NCBI RefSeq assembly: GCF_031157255.1 | Contig: NZ_JAVIFX010000009.1 | Coordinates: 176,972-240,971, forward strand | From: Bradyrhizobium sp. LHD-71 | GTDB lineage: Bacteria; Pseudomonadota; Alphaproteobacteria; Rhizobiales; Xanthobacteraceae | Length of the DNA: 64,000 bases | Direction of reading: 5' to 3' | In this document: one piece after another, positions 27,180 to 35,516 of the stretch | How the letters are laid out: each line of letters opens with the position of its first letter | Numbering within the stretch: the first letter of the stretch is position 1 | Program-made: the position numbers and the translations under genes | Notes under the pieces: generated by a model | Told to the model about the DNA's origin: nothing | Database searches by the model: none | What the model saw: only the letters and a program-made list of their open reading frames with translations

Positions 27180-28589
27180 TCAACCTGCACGCACGAGAAA
27201 CGGCGCGAGGCCGAAATATGTATCCGGCATGATTTCTTTCATGCGCTGCTTCGTCTCGGCGTCGACGAATTCAGGGTCCAGCCCGTCGACGAAGGCGTGC
27301 AGATCAGAGAGCGTGATCTTCGCGCCGCGCGAGAACGATTTGAGCGCATCGTAGGCGTTCGGGTAGCCCCTGCTGCGCAGGATCGTCTGGTACGCCTCGG
27401 CGAGCACTTCTGGATGCTCGACGAGCGCCATGCGTATCTTCTCGGCGTTCGGCGATACCTTCTTCATCCCCGCGAGCAGATTCTCATATCCGACGATGCA
27501 GTGCCCGAAGATTGTGCCGAACACGCGCTCGACGCTCGAATCCGAGAGATCGCGCTGCATGCGGGAAACCGGAAGCTTCCGGCAGCAACCCTCCATGAGC
27601 CAGTTGGCGACCTGAAGATTGCCCTCCGCGTTCTCGAAGTTGATCGGATTGACCTTGTGCGGCATCGCGGACGAACCGATTTCGCCAGCCACCGGCTTCT
27701 GCACGATCCAGTCGTCGCTGATGTAGCGCCACATGTCCTGTGTGAAATTCACGAGGATGGTGTTGATGCGCATGATGATCGCGAAGAGCTCGGCGTAGGT
27801 ATCGTGCGGCTCGATCTGTGTGGTGAGCGGATTGAACGAGAACGAGACGTGCGCGCCCTTGCGCAGATACGTGCCGTTTTCGATGAACGCCTGCGCGAAC
27901 TGTGGCCACTCGATATTCGGAAACGCCGCGTACATCGCTGCGTAATTGCCAGAGGCGCCATTGAGTTTGAGCGACACCTTCAATGCGTCGATCTGCTGCA
28001 TCTGCCGGCGCAGGCGCTCCTCGAATACCGCGAACTCCTTGCCGAGCGTGGTCGGTGTGGCGGGCTGACCGTGCGTCCGCGAGAGCATCGGCATGCGGGC
28101 GCAGTGCTTCGCGGAACCCTGGATCCACGCCACGGCGAGCTCGAGCGGCTCCATCAGCGCATCGACGGCGTCTCGGAGCATCAACCCGTAGGCGATGTTG
28201 TTGACGTCCTCCGATGTGCATCCGAAATGGATCCATTCCACGAGCCTACCGAGGCCTATCTGCCCAAATTTCCATCGCAGCCACAGCTCGCAAGACTTCA
28301 CATCATGGTTGGTGGCGAGGATGCCGTTCCAGCCCTTGGTCTCGAGCTGTTTGATGGAGAAGGCATCTTCCGGCACGAATGCATGGATGATGCCTTCGAG
28401 CGCCCTAGCCTCGGCTTGGTCGAGTTGCAGCGGAATGTCTGCGTGCGCGCCGAGCGCCAGGACGTAGCGCACCATGACCTCGACGCGGTATTTAATGAGG
28501 CCGAATTCGCTCATGATCTGGCGCAGCGGCCTCGTGTAGCGCTCGTACCGGCCGTCGACCGGCGAGATATTCATGAGGGCATCCGACAT
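27180..28589 (-). CDS. purB: Adenylosuccinate lyase-family enzyme, E. coli PurB-type
   Basis: A 469-aa fumarase/aspartase-superfamily lyase. It shows ISPVDGRY at the start, FGCTSEDVNN, LSRTHGQPATPTT with the catalytic histidine, TQIEPHDTYAE and the mobile signature loop GSSAMPHKVNPINFEN. These match E. coli-type PurB (~456 aa) closely, whereas many alphaproteobacteria use the shorter Bacillus-type for purine synthesis. PurB splits adenylosuccinate or SAICAR, releasing fumarate. Its place between URC4 and upp suggests it may serve the uracil pathway or be a second purB; which is not decidable here. ATG 28589 starts the conserved N-terminus. Confidence 0.88.
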   Translation of the reverse strand: MSDALMNISPVDGRYERYTRPLRQIMSEFGLIKYRVEVMVRYVLALGAHADIPLQLDQAEARALEGIIHAFVPEDAFSIKQLETKGWNGILATNHDVKSCELWLRWKFGQIGLGRLVEWIHFGCTSEDVNNIAYGLMLRDAVDALMEPLELAVAWIQGSAKHCARMPMLSRTHGQPATPTTLGKEFAVFEERLRRQMQQIDALKVSLKLNGASGNYAAMYAAFPNIEWPQFAQAFIENGTYLRKGAHVSFSFNPLTTQIEPHDTYAELFAIIMRINTILVNFTQDMWRYISDDWIVQKPVAGEIGSSAMPHKVNPINFENAEGNLQVANWLMEGCCRKLPVSRMQRDLSDSSVERVFGTIFGHCIVGYENLLAGMKKVSPNAEKIRMALVEHPEVLAEAYQTILRSRGYPNAYDALKSFSRGAKITLSDLHAFVDGLDPEFVDAETKQRMKEIMPDTYFGLAPFLVRAG

Positions 28590-28711
28590 CGTTTTTGGTC
28601 CCGTTGGTTGAATCCAATTCACCCAAAGCGTTTTGTACAATGCCGGTTATCATGCCGCGTAACTTGCATCCATCCGACTATGGCTGGCTGCGCACTAAAT
28701 GAGTCCGCGCC

Positions 28712-29956
28712 CTAAAATACCGTACCGTCGCTGATGACCTTCACTGGAGGCGAAAGGTCAGCGCGGCGTTCGCGGGCAAGCAGACGGCCCGCAGCCCAGG
28801 TCCCGCCCTCGAGTACCTTCGCCAATGGCAACGACTCGGCATCGAGTTTGAGTCGCCGTCGTAGGCCATCAGCGACACGATCGAGCAGCGCCACCGTCAG
28901 GGCGCGCCACTCAAGGACCAGCGTTGACCCGACATCGTGTTCTCGCTGCGCATCCGCTGGATCGCGGAACGTGAGCACTCCGATATCGATGAACAGGCCG
29001 CCGTTGCGATATTCTGCAAGGCCTGTGAGGCCGTCGATGTCGGTCACCGTGATGCCGGCGGTTTGCAGCGGTTCAATGAGCGAATAGGCCAGCCATTGCG
29101 AAAGCTTGTGCAGCGGCATCAGGCCGCTGGTCGCGTCCTCGGTCGTCAGCGCCGGATGCCGCCAGCAGTCACCAAGGGCTATGCCGCCGAGGGTCAGTCG
29201 CGATGGCCAGATCGGTCCGAGATGTCGCAGCAGTTCGGTTAGAATCGTCGGTGCGGGAAGCCGTCGGTCCTGTGCCAGCATCGCCAGTCGGTCGAACAGG
29301 CCGCCGGGCCGCGGGGTATCGTGGCTGCCGAATACGTCCGGTTTCGAGGCCACGAGCCGGCCGAGGCGGCGCAAAAGGTCAACGCGCCCGGGAAGACCGA
29401 GCAACGGATTGGCGTCGGTGACCTGCATCCCGTGCTCAAGCGCGGCAACCGAGAAGTTCGCAAGGACGCTGGCATCTATACGCAACGGTTCGCGCGGATC
29501 GGCTGAGAACACGCCGCCGGTGAACATTGCAAGGCTGGCCAGTGCCAGTCCCTCTGAACGGCCGACGGCCGATCCGGTTCTGGGATCGCGATAATGCCAC
29601 GATGGACCGGCACCCGCGTCGAGCAATACGCTGACCAGTGCTAGGTCGAATTCGGTGCGAGCCCGGGCGGAGCGATCGGGCCATCCGGTCTGCTCTGCGA
29701 TTGTGGTCCAGCAATTATCGCCATTGGCGACGAAGTGCCGCCAGCGCGAATGGAAGGGTATATCGAAGGAGGGGTGCGCGTTGCGCGTCGTGTCCAGCAC
29801 CAGCTCAACGGCCCGATCCATCCGGTCGAGATCGACACGGAAGCTTGGAAGCCTGTCTTCGATCCCGCTCGCGAGCATGCGATGCGCGCGCTCGCGTACC
29901 GCTCGGGCGTTCAGCAAGGAGAGAGCGGCTGCTGTTTCCGGATTGTCCGGGGGCAC
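28712..29956 (-). CDS. URC4/urg3 family protein (DUF1688), uracil catabolism
   Basis: A 414-aa protein recognised as URC4/urg3 by the conserved blocks RLPSFRVDLDRMD, IPFHSRWRHF and GPSWHYRDP. In the yeast Lachancea kluyveri URC4 is essential for uracil use as nitrogen source, but its reaction is not firmly established. GTG 29956 is chosen because GGGAGGG sits six bases upstream; the frame runs further up, across the end of URC1. It follows URC1 by 25 bases, which fits a two-gene core unit of the pathway. Confidence 0.87.
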   Translation of the reverse strand: MPPDNPETAAALSLLNARAVRERAHRMLASGIEDRLPSFRVDLDRMDRAVELVLDTTRNAHPSFDIPFHSRWRHFVANGDNCWTTIAEQTGWPDRSARARTEFDLALVSVLLDAGAGPSWHYRDPRTGSAVGRSEGLALASLAMFTGGVFSADPREPLRIDASVLANFSVAALEHGMQVTDANPLLGLPGRVDLLRRLGRLVASKPDVFGSHDTPRPGGLFDRLAMLAQDRRLPAPTILTELLRHLGPIWPSRLTLGGIALGDCWRHPALTTEDATSGLMPLHKLSQWLAYSLIEPLQTAGITVTDIDGLTGLAEYRNGGLFIDIGVLTFRDPADAQREHDVGSTLVLEWRALTVALLDRVADGLRRRLKLDAESLPLAKVLEGGTWAAGRLLARERRADLSPPVKVISDGTVF

Positions 29957-29981
29957 TGTCGTCCCTCCCAAGTCGCCCCTC

Positions 29982-31232
29982 TCAGTATTTTTCGAGCGAA
30001 CGTCCGACCGGGTTGGTCGGGTCTTGCTCTGGATCGATCGTGTAATAGCCGGCGGCCTTCTTCGCCGCGATCTCAACATGTGCGTCGGCCGGCACAAGAT
30101 CGTCGGGGATTGGCACGCGTTCGACGATCTCGATGCCCTGGCCCGTCAATGCATCGTGCTTCATGTCGCTCATGGACACGAAGCGATCGATGCGTTTGAG
30201 GCCGAGCCAATGCACCACATCCGGCATCAGTTGCTGAAATCGGGCATCCTGCACGCCGGCGACACATTCGGTGCGCTCGAAATACTGGGTCGCGGCATCG
30301 CCGCCTTCCTGACGTTTGCGCGCATTGTAGACTAGAAACTTTGTGACTTCGCCAAGTGCGCGGCCTTCCTTGCGGTTGTAGATGACAATTCCGAGTCCGC
30401 CAGTTTGTCCGGCGCGCGCGCATTCCTCGATGCCGTGGATGAGATATGGACGGCAGGTGCAGATATCCGAGCCGAACACGTCGGACCCGTTGCATTCGTC
30501 ATGCACGCGGCAGGTGATCTTGACGCTGTGGTCCGGCAGTTTGCTGACGTCGCCGAACAGGTAGGCCGTCGTGCCGCCTATCGGCGGCAGAAAAACGTGC
30601 AGGTCAGGCCGCGTCACCAGTTCGGGAAACATGCCGGCGGTCTGCTCGAACAGCTGGCGACGCAGGTTGTTCTCAGTCGTCGCAAAGCGCGCGGCCATGC
30701 CTGGTAGATACCACACCGGGTCGATCGCGATCTTGACGACGGCGATGCCTCCGTTCTTGTGCACGACCTCGCCATCATGCTGGAGCCGACCGGCCTCAAC
30801 CGCTGCCTGCAGCTCAGGCAGATCAAGACGCGCGCGGGTAATGGCAATGCTTGGACGAATATCGACGCCTTCAGCGATTTCCGTTGCAAAACTTTCCGCG
30901 GCGAGATGTCCCCACGGATCCAGCGAAATGATCCGCTGCGGATCGAACCATTGCGAAAATGGACCGATTGTTGCAGCGGGATGGGTGTTGGTAAGATCCG
31001 GGCGCCTGATCGGATCAAGCGCTCCTGAAGACACGGCAAGCGCGCGATAGATTGAATATGAGCCGCCATGTGTTCCAATGACATTGCGATCTTGCGGGCG
31101 CGAGACGGTGCCGATCACAGGTCCGCGCTCGCGCGCGCTTGCTGCTCCCCAGCGGATCGGGAAGGGGTGCTTCGCACCGGGAGCTGGATGCGAGGTGATG
31201 CGGATATGGTCAATCCGATTGGAGCGACTCAT
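29982..31232 (-). CDS. URC1-like GTP cyclohydrolase II homologue, uracil catabolism
   Basis: A 416-aa protein with a RibA-like domain in the second half. The zinc cysteines are present as Cys247, Cys258 and Cys260 in VHDECNGSDVFGSDICTC, and the catalytic-region YNRKEGRALG is visible. The ~200-residue N-terminal extension is absent from ordinary RibA (~200 aa) and is typical of URC1. In the URC pathway this homologue is thought to open the uracil ring at the nucleotide level rather than GTP. It heads the operon URC1-URC4-purB-upp. ATG 31232 is used; a TTG six bases upstream is less likely. Confidence 0.88.
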   Translation of the reverse strand: MSRSNRIDHIRITSHPAPGAKHPFPIRWGAASARERGPVIGTVSRPQDRNVIGTHGGSYSIYRALAVSSGALDPIRRPDLTNTHPAATIGPFSQWFDPQRIISLDPWGHLAAESFATEIAEGVDIRPSIAITRARLDLPELQAAVEAGRLQHDGEVVHKNGGIAVVKIAIDPVWYLPGMAARFATTENNLRRQLFEQTAGMFPELVTRPDLHVFLPPIGGTTAYLFGDVSKLPDHSVKITCRVHDECNGSDVFGSDICTCRPYLIHGIEECARAGQTGGLGIVIYNRKEGRALGEVTKFLVYNARKRQEGGDAATQYFERTECVAGVQDARFQQLMPDVVHWLGLKRIDRFVSMSDMKHDALTGQGIEIVERVPIPDDLVPADAHVEIAAKKAAGYYTIDPEQDPTNPVGRSLEKY

Positions 31233-31546
31233 TGCCAAGGCCCCTGAAACGGCGACGGCCCGCCTAAGCAGACGGGCCTGGTCACAACGATAAATTTAGT
31301 AGCGCTTGCAGCAGAGCTGAATAGCATAGTCAAAATTATAGGCGAACACAATGACGTTTGGTTGATCGTCAATGACGGCCAGCCGAATGGCAGGGCGGTC
31401 GTGCGGCGCTTCGGCCTCCGAATTGACGTGAAATGGGCCAAAAATCTAACGGCTCACTTCGGCTGAGCGTAAAAGTATGCCGAGATCCGCCACCACTTGT
31501 TCAATGCAAATGCAGCGTCTTCTGGCAGGCACCGAGGAAGCTATCC
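31233..31546 (+). other. Divergent promoter region with an unrecognised start-less reading frame
   Basis: The 314-base gap separates divergent URC1 and the N-carbamoylase. On the plus strand a frame stays open from 31251 to a TGA at 31464-31466; its translation from 31281 (VTTINLVALAAELN, then VWLIVNDGQPNGRAVVRRF) looks protein-like but has no ATG or GTG start and matches nothing I recognise. It may be the remnant of a gene or chance. No operator is obvious. Confidence 0.3.
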
Positions 31547-32476
31547 ATGCGCGTCATCAATGTTGCAGCGGCCCAGCTTGGTCCGATTCAGAAGGCCGAC
31601 CGCCGCGAAGCGGTCGTCAAGCGCATGATCGCGCTCATGGATGAGGCGAAGTCCAAGGGCGTCGATCTGATCGTCTATCCGGAGCTGGCGTTAACGACGT
31701 TCTTTCCGCGCTGGTACATGCAGGATCAAGCCGACGTCGACGCATGGTTCGAGCGCGAAATGCCCAACGCGGCGACGAAGCCGCTGTTCGAGCGGGCCGC
31801 TCGACATCAGATGGCGATGAGCTTTGGCTACGCAGAGCTTTCGGACGGACATCACTTCAACACGTGCATCCTCACCGATAAGTCGGCAAGAATTGTCGGG
31901 AAATACCGCAAGGTTCATCTGCCGGGCCATTCCGAGTTTGATACCGAGCGTGCCTTCCAGCACCTGGAGAAACGCTACTTCGAGCCGGGCGATCTCGGCT
32001 TCAATGTGTGGCGCACGCTCGATGGCATCGTCGGCATGGCAATCTGCAACGACCGCCGCTGGCCGGAGACCTATCGGGTGATGGGGTTGCAAGGCGTTGA
32101 GATGGTACTCATCGGCTACAACACACCTTCGTTCAATGCGCAAAAGAGCGAGGAGGGGCCCGAGAAGCGCCTGTTCCACAATAGGTTGTCGGCGCAAGCC
32201 GGCGCCTACCAGAATTCGACCTGGGTCGTATCCGTCGCGAAAGCCGGTATCGAAGATGGCTTCCCCTTGATCGGCGGGAGCCTGATCGTCGATCCTCAGG
32301 GGGAAATCGTCGTCGAGGCTCGAACGGAAGAAGACGAACTACTGGTCTATCCCTGCGATCTCGACGCCACGCTGTTCGGCAAGAGGACGATCTTCGATTT
32401 CGCTCGCCACCGCCGGATCGAGCACTACGGTCTGATCACCAGCCGCACCGGCGTGGTGGTGCCACCGGAAGCGTAG
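31547..32476 (+). CDS. N-carbamoyl-D-amino acid hydrolase-like nitrilase-superfamily enzyme
   Basis: A 309-aa carbon-nitrogen hydrolase, near the 304 residues of Agrobacterium D-carbamoylase. The catalytic triad is Glu46 (VYPELALTTFFPRW), Lys122 (GKYRKVHLPGH) and Cys167 (AICNDRRWPETYR), and the block HLEKRYFEPGDLGF is shared with that enzyme. D-carbamoylases split N-carbamoyl amino acids into amino acid, CO2 and ammonia. GAGGAAG six bases before ATG 31547 fixes the start. Divergent from the uracil operon; acting on a ureido product of uracil ring opening is an attractive but unproven role. Confidence 0.88.
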   Translation: MRVINVAAAQLGPIQKADRREAVVKRMIALMDEAKSKGVDLIVYPELALTTFFPRWYMQDQADVDAWFEREMPNAATKPLFERAARHQMAMSFGYAELSDGHHFNTCILTDKSARIVGKYRKVHLPGHSEFDTERAFQHLEKRYFEPGDLGFNVWRTLDGIVGMAICNDRRWPETYRVMGLQGVEMVLIGYNTPSFNAQKSEEGPEKRLFHNRLSAQAGAYQNSTWVVSVAKAGIEDGFPLIGGSLIVDPQGEIVVEARTEEDELLVYPCDLDATLFGKRTIFDFARHRRIEHYGLITSRTGVVVPPEA

Positions 32477-32588
32477 ATGCGACGTCACTCTCAATCGGTC
32501 CCAAGTTGGATGGCTCTAGCAGGTCTCCTATCAAGGCCTACCTGGCGATGCGACGCCGCCCGCAGGTTCTGGACAACGCTCCCCGATT

Positions 32589-32612
32589 CGATATATTTTG
32601 TTAGATATAGCG
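32589..32612. promoter_or_regulatory. ModE box (molybdate operator) A
   Basis: CGATATAT-N7-GATATAGCG, a near-palindrome matching the ModE box consensus CGnTATAT...ATATAnCG. Its right arm is weaker than boxes B and C (GATATAGCG in place of TATATAACG). It stands 18 bases before the decayed paralogue at 32630, and could drive mop and the downstream genes. Confidence 0.72.
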
Positions 32613-32629
32613 CATAAGTGGAGACATGC

Positions 32630-32743
32630 TTGATCGATATCCGCATTGAATCGCTCACCGGATGCGAAGCGTCCGCAATCCTTTTAGCCACCATTTCGTA
32701 TGCTTCCGGAAGACAGCACACTAGCACGAATGAGAAACGATAG
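32630..32743 (+). pseudogene. Truncated 5' copy of the 35556 gene
   Basis: A TTG-initiated frame of 37 codons begins L-I-D-I-R-I-E-S-L-T-G-C-E-A-S, matching the start of the 126-aa protein at 35556 (L-A-D-I-R-I-E-E-L-T-G-C-E-V-S). The DNA match covers about 50 bases and then stops; the remaining codons are unrelated and end at TAG 32743. The ModE box upstream is also shared with the intact copy. It looks like the residue of a duplicated promoter-plus-gene-start. Confidence 0.65.
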
Positions 32744-32896
32744 GTTCTCCTATGCGGGGTCGGGCACGATAAGAAGCCGGTTTGCTGCCAAATGACGACA
32801 GTGAGTTGGGCAATTGAGATGGCCACGATCCTCCGGCGACGATACGATCTCAAACGCGTCTTGTTTTGCGACACGCGATAACTGAGGAGATTGAGT

Positions 32897-33106
32897 ATGC
32901 GGATTAGCGCTAGAAATCAGATCGTCGGAACGATCGTCGACGTCACAAAGGGCGCAACGACATCGCATGTGCGCGTCGACATTGGCGGCGGCAAGATCAT
33001 AACCTCCTCGATCACAAACGCCGCGGTTGACGAGCTCGGCCTGAAGGCCGGTGGCAAGGCAACCGTCGTGATCAAGGCCTCCGACGTGATGATCGCGGTA
33101 GATTGA
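32897..33106 (+). CDS. mop: Molybdenum-pterin/molybdate binding protein Mop (single TOBE domain)
   Basis: A 69-aa molbindin: [21 protein letters not shown], then [19 protein letters not shown] and [12 protein letters not shown] cover one complete Mop/TOBE domain. Such proteins oligomerise and hold molybdate in the cytoplasm as storage or buffer. GAGGAG seven bases before ATG 32897 supports this start over an in-frame TTG at 32891. It lies within the ModE-box region, and the HTH-only ModE encoded at 36327 lacks this domain, so Mop may supply molybdate sensing or storage; the link is inference. Its stop overlaps the next small reading frame (TGATGATG). Confidence 0.93.
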   Translation: MRISARNQIVGTIVDVTKGATTSHVRVDIGGGKIITSSITNAAVDELGLKAGGKATVVIKASDVMIAVD

Positions 33107-33198
33107 TGATGGCCCGGGCGGTGGTGTTGGTGGCAGCGCTGTGCGCCGGCTCCGCGGCCGTGGCACAGGAACCGAGCGGCTGCGACAAGTTCAAATAG
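33106..33198 (+). pseudogene. Truncated secreted-protein gene, coupled to mop
   Basis: A 30-codon frame begins on the mop stop codon and encodes a complete signal peptide ([16 protein letters not shown]) then EPSGCDKFK and TAG. Directly after, in another frame, [10 protein letters not shown] continues. From memory, exported alphaproteobacterial proteins of unknown function have C-D-K-F-K-W-P-x-x-R-E-R-A-L, so a stop plus a one-base loss appears to have broken this gene. The alternative is a real 30-aa exported peptide. Confidence 0.5.
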
Positions 33199-33302
33199 GG
33201 ATCGAGCGTGAGCGCGCGCTGCTGACCTCTGCAACGGCGAGGGGCGCCGTTCGGCTCGGAGCTGCCGCAAATGCCGGTTATCCCGAGCAAGTGAGGCGTC
33301 CG

Positions 33303-33794
33303 ATGGTTCGCTTGAACGAGATCCGGCAGAACGAGGTTGCGATCGAACTGCCGACCACCAGTGATGCCGGATTGATTTTCATCGGTCGCATCCGCACGCC
33401 ATGGACAAACCGACTCGATTGCCCGAGGCAGGGCCGCGCCGATGGCCCGATCTGTCAGATCGAAGTCGATCCGCGTTGGTTACAGGCGCTCGATCGCATC
33501 GACGAGTTCGCGCGGATCGAAGTGCTCTACTGGCTGCATGAATCGCGTCGCGATCTGGTGCAGCAAAGTCCCGCCAACGACGGCACCACGCGCGGCACGT
33601 TCGCCCTGCGCTCGCCGGTGCGGCCGAACCCGATAGGCACCAGCGTTGCGCATCTCATCTCGAGGGACGGCAACGTGCTGCTCGTGCGCGGTATGGATTG
33701 CCTCGACGGCACGCCGCTGCTCGATCTCAAGCCCGACCGCACCCTGTTCACACCGATCGCGCCGCCGCAACCCGGTGATTTTCAGACGGGTTGA
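33303..33794 (+). CDS. TrmO/TsaA-like (tRNA methyltransferase O family) protein
   Basis: A 163-aa single-domain protein. It has FIGRIRTPW near the start, a central [13 protein letters not shown] and the signature [16 protein letters not shown], all typical of the TsaA/TrmO beta-barrel domain. E. coli TrmO (235 aa) N6-methylates t6A37 in tRNA-Thr; this short form has only the catalytic domain. ATG 33303 is used because the open frame upstream belongs to the broken secreted-protein gene. Homologues of this short type often sit beside molybdenum genes, so a role in Mo metabolism is possible but unproven. Confidence 0.85.
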   Translation: MVRLNEIRQNEVAIELPTTSDAGLIFIGRIRTPWTNRLDCPRQGRADGPICQIEVDPRWLQALDRIDEFARIEVLYWLHESRRDLVQQSPANDGTTRGTFALRSPVRPNPIGTSVAHLISRDGNVLLVRGMDCLDGTPLLDLKPDRTLFTPIAPPQPGDFQTG

Positions 33795-33997
33795 GGTCAC
33801 GCCAGAACCGCGCATGACGGCTCACGCAGCGGCCTGCCCTTTGATCTCGCTGATCATTCTGCTAGTTTCCGCCCCACGATACGAAGCCACGTCGTAAGCG
33901 TCGGCTTTGCTCGCGGAACGGCGCTTCCGCCCCCATCGCATCCCCGCCTGTTTGCCGCTGTGGTGAGCCGCAGCGTGATCCTTGATGGAGCATCGCC
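33795..33997. other. Intergenic gap before modA
   Basis: No ModE box or terminator was found in this 203-base gap. A minus-strand frame at 33822-34022 could encode 66 residues (with RWGRKRRSASKADAYDVASYRG) and has passable codon use, but it overlaps the modA signal peptide, has no ribosome site that I can see and no recognised relatives. Confidence 0.3.
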
Positions 33998-34783
33998 ATG
34001 CCCTTGTTGTCTCGCCTGTCATTTATCCTCGCATTGACGCTGACTGTGCTCGGTCAGCCGGCCTTTGCGCAGGAGAAAAACCTCACGATCTTCGCAGCGG
34101 CTTCGATGAAGAACGCGCTAGATGACATCAACACGGCGTTCACGACGAAGACCGGCGTGAAAGTCGCTGCCAGCTATGCTGCGAGCTCCGCACTGGCGCG
34201 TCAACTCGAACAGGGCGCACCAGCCGACTTCTTCGCCTCCGCGGACCTTGAATGGATGGATTACGCGACGCAGAAAGGCACCATTAATCCATCGACGCGG
34301 GTCAATCTGCTTGGCAACAAGCTCGTGCTGATCGCGCCGAAGGATTCCACGGTCACCAATGTGACGATCGCGCAAGGGTTTGATCTCGCAAAGCTTGCCG
34401 GCGACGGTCGTATCGCCACTGGCGACGTGCAGTCCGTGCCGGTCGGCAAATACGCCAAGGCAGCACTGGAGAAGCTCGGATCGTGGAATGCGGCAGCATC
34501 GAAGTTCGCGATGGCGGAAAATGTGCGCGCCGCGTTGACACTGGTTGCCCGCAACGAGGCGCCGCTTGGCATCGTCTACGAAACCGACGCAAAGGTCGAT
34601 CCCGGCGTGAAGATCGTTGCAGCGTTCCCGGCCGACTCGCATCCCGCAATCATCTATCCGGTGGCGGCCACCAAGAGCGCGAAGCCGGAAGCCGCGGACT
34701 ATCTCGCCTTCCTGAAGTCGTCGGCAGCGAAGGCCATCTTCGAGAAGTACGGCTTCACCTACCTTATTCGACCGGTGTCGTAG
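33998..34783 (+). CDS. modA: Molybdate-binding periplasmic protein ModA
   Basis: A 261-aa ABC receptor with a Sec signal peptide (FILALTLTVLGQPAFAQ). The mature chain opens LTIFAAASMKNALDDI, the ModA hallmark in which A-A-A-S binds oxyanion, and continues with YAASSALARQLEQGAPADFF and the conserved second-lobe IATGDVQSVPVGKYA. It delivers molybdate or tungstate to a ModBC permease-ATPase, but no modB or modC is encoded in this window, so the partner must be elsewhere. Convergent with the DUF2478 gene. Confidence 0.94.
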   Translation: MPLLSRLSFILALTLTVLGQPAFAQEKNLTIFAAASMKNALDDINTAFTTKTGVKVAASYAASSALARQLEQGAPADFFASADLEWMDYATQKGTINPSTRVNLLGNKLVLIAPKDSTVTNVTIAQGFDLAKLAGDGRIATGDVQSVPVGKYAKAALEKLGSWNAAASKFAMAENVRAALTLVARNEAPLGIVYETDAKVDPGVKIVAAFPADSHPAIIYPVAATKSAKPEAADYLAFLKSSAAKAIFEKYGFTYLIRPVS

Positions 34784-34812
34784 CCGGAGAGTGGCTGCGC
34801 CTTAGACAAGAA

Positions 34813-35424
34813 TTAGGTGATGAGGTCGTGGCAGAAGTCTCCCAATTCAAGGGAGTTCGCTCGGGCGTTAGAGGACCAGCATCGAGCGCTCGCGCGCCCG
34901 ATGACGCTTGATCCGCGCAGCATGGACTCCCACCAGCGGTGAAGCGATGCTGCATCGCAAGCCAGCTTTACGCTCATTCCCTGTGAAAATTTAATCCATT
35001 CCTTGAAGCGATTGGCCGGCACGGCGACGACCGTGGGAATGCCTAGGCCGATCGCCATTTCGATCAGGAACGAGAGACCTTTGCCCTCACGCTCGAGCCG
35101 GCCGAAGCGATTTACAACGACAAGATCGGCGCCGTGATCGATGGCGGTGGCGACGCGCGCACCAGCCGTCAACAGCTGGCCGACGTCGAGCCGGCAGCCC
35201 TCCGCGCAGGAGCCGAGATTCTGGAATAGGCGGATTTGCTCGTTTGTGTGGATCAAGAGGGTCGACACATCCGCCGGTTGGCCGCGGCAATGGCCGTGCT
35301 GGACGAGACCAACGGGCCGAAAGCCGCTGCGCCTCAAATCGTCGCAAAACGTCAGCAGCACCTCGTCCGGATTCTGGTCTTCGGCGTAGGCGAGGGCAGC
35401 GAGATCGCATTGGGCGTCGAACAT
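34813..35424 (-). CDS. DUF2478 family NTP-binding-like protein of molybdenum loci
   Basis: A 203-aa protein recognised as DUF2478: LAALAYAEDQNPDEVLLTF, the G-L-V-Q core, CAEGCRLDVGQL and ADLVVVNRFGRLEREGKGL. The family is often found with mod genes and resembles P-loop nucleotide-dependent proteins, but the reaction is unknown. ATG 35424 starts the conserved region; the frame extends upstream through a ModE-like half site. A weak ModE box (35446-35469) lies 22 bases upstream. The last ~35 residues lie beyond the recognisable family domain. Confidence 0.8.
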   Translation of the reverse strand: MFDAQCDLAALAYAEDQNPDEVLLTFCDDLRRSGFRPVGLVQHGHCRGQPADVSTLLIHTNEQIRLFQNLGSCAEGCRLDVGQLLTAGARVATAIDHGADLVVVNRFGRLEREGKGLSFLIEMAIGLGIPTVVAVPANRFKEWIKFSQGMSVKLACDAASLHRWWESMLRGSSVIGRASARCWSSNARANSLELGDFCHDLIT

Positions 35425-35445
35425 GCGAGTTTCCTCACATAAGGT

Positions 35446-35469
35446 CGCTATATTCAAGCGTATATCAGG
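35446..35469. promoter_or_regulatory. Weak ModE box D, upstream of the DUF2478 gene
   Basis: CGCTATAT-N7-GTATATCAGG-like half sites: the left arm CGCTATAT fits well, the right arm TATATCAGG deviates at its end from TATATAACG. It lies 22 bases before ATG 35424 and 71 bases from box B in the shared divergent promoter. Binding is less certain than for boxes B and C. Confidence 0.45.
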
Positions 35470-35516
35470 ATCCGCCGCCCGGCAACGGGCAGAGGCCTGG
35501 ACAATGGTTAGCACAT

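Noticed and set aside
29982..31232. Annotating URC1 as riboflavin-pathway ribA
   Set aside because: The long N-terminal extension and the adjacent URC4 and UPRT genes point to the uracil pathway.
31229..31441. A 70-codon minus-strand frame overlapping the URC1 start
   Set aside because: It occupies the divergent promoter, has no ribosome site and no recognisable motif.
33822..34022. A 66-codon minus-strand frame before modA
   Set aside because: It overlaps the modA start, has no visible ribosome site and no recognised relatives; codon use alone is not enough.
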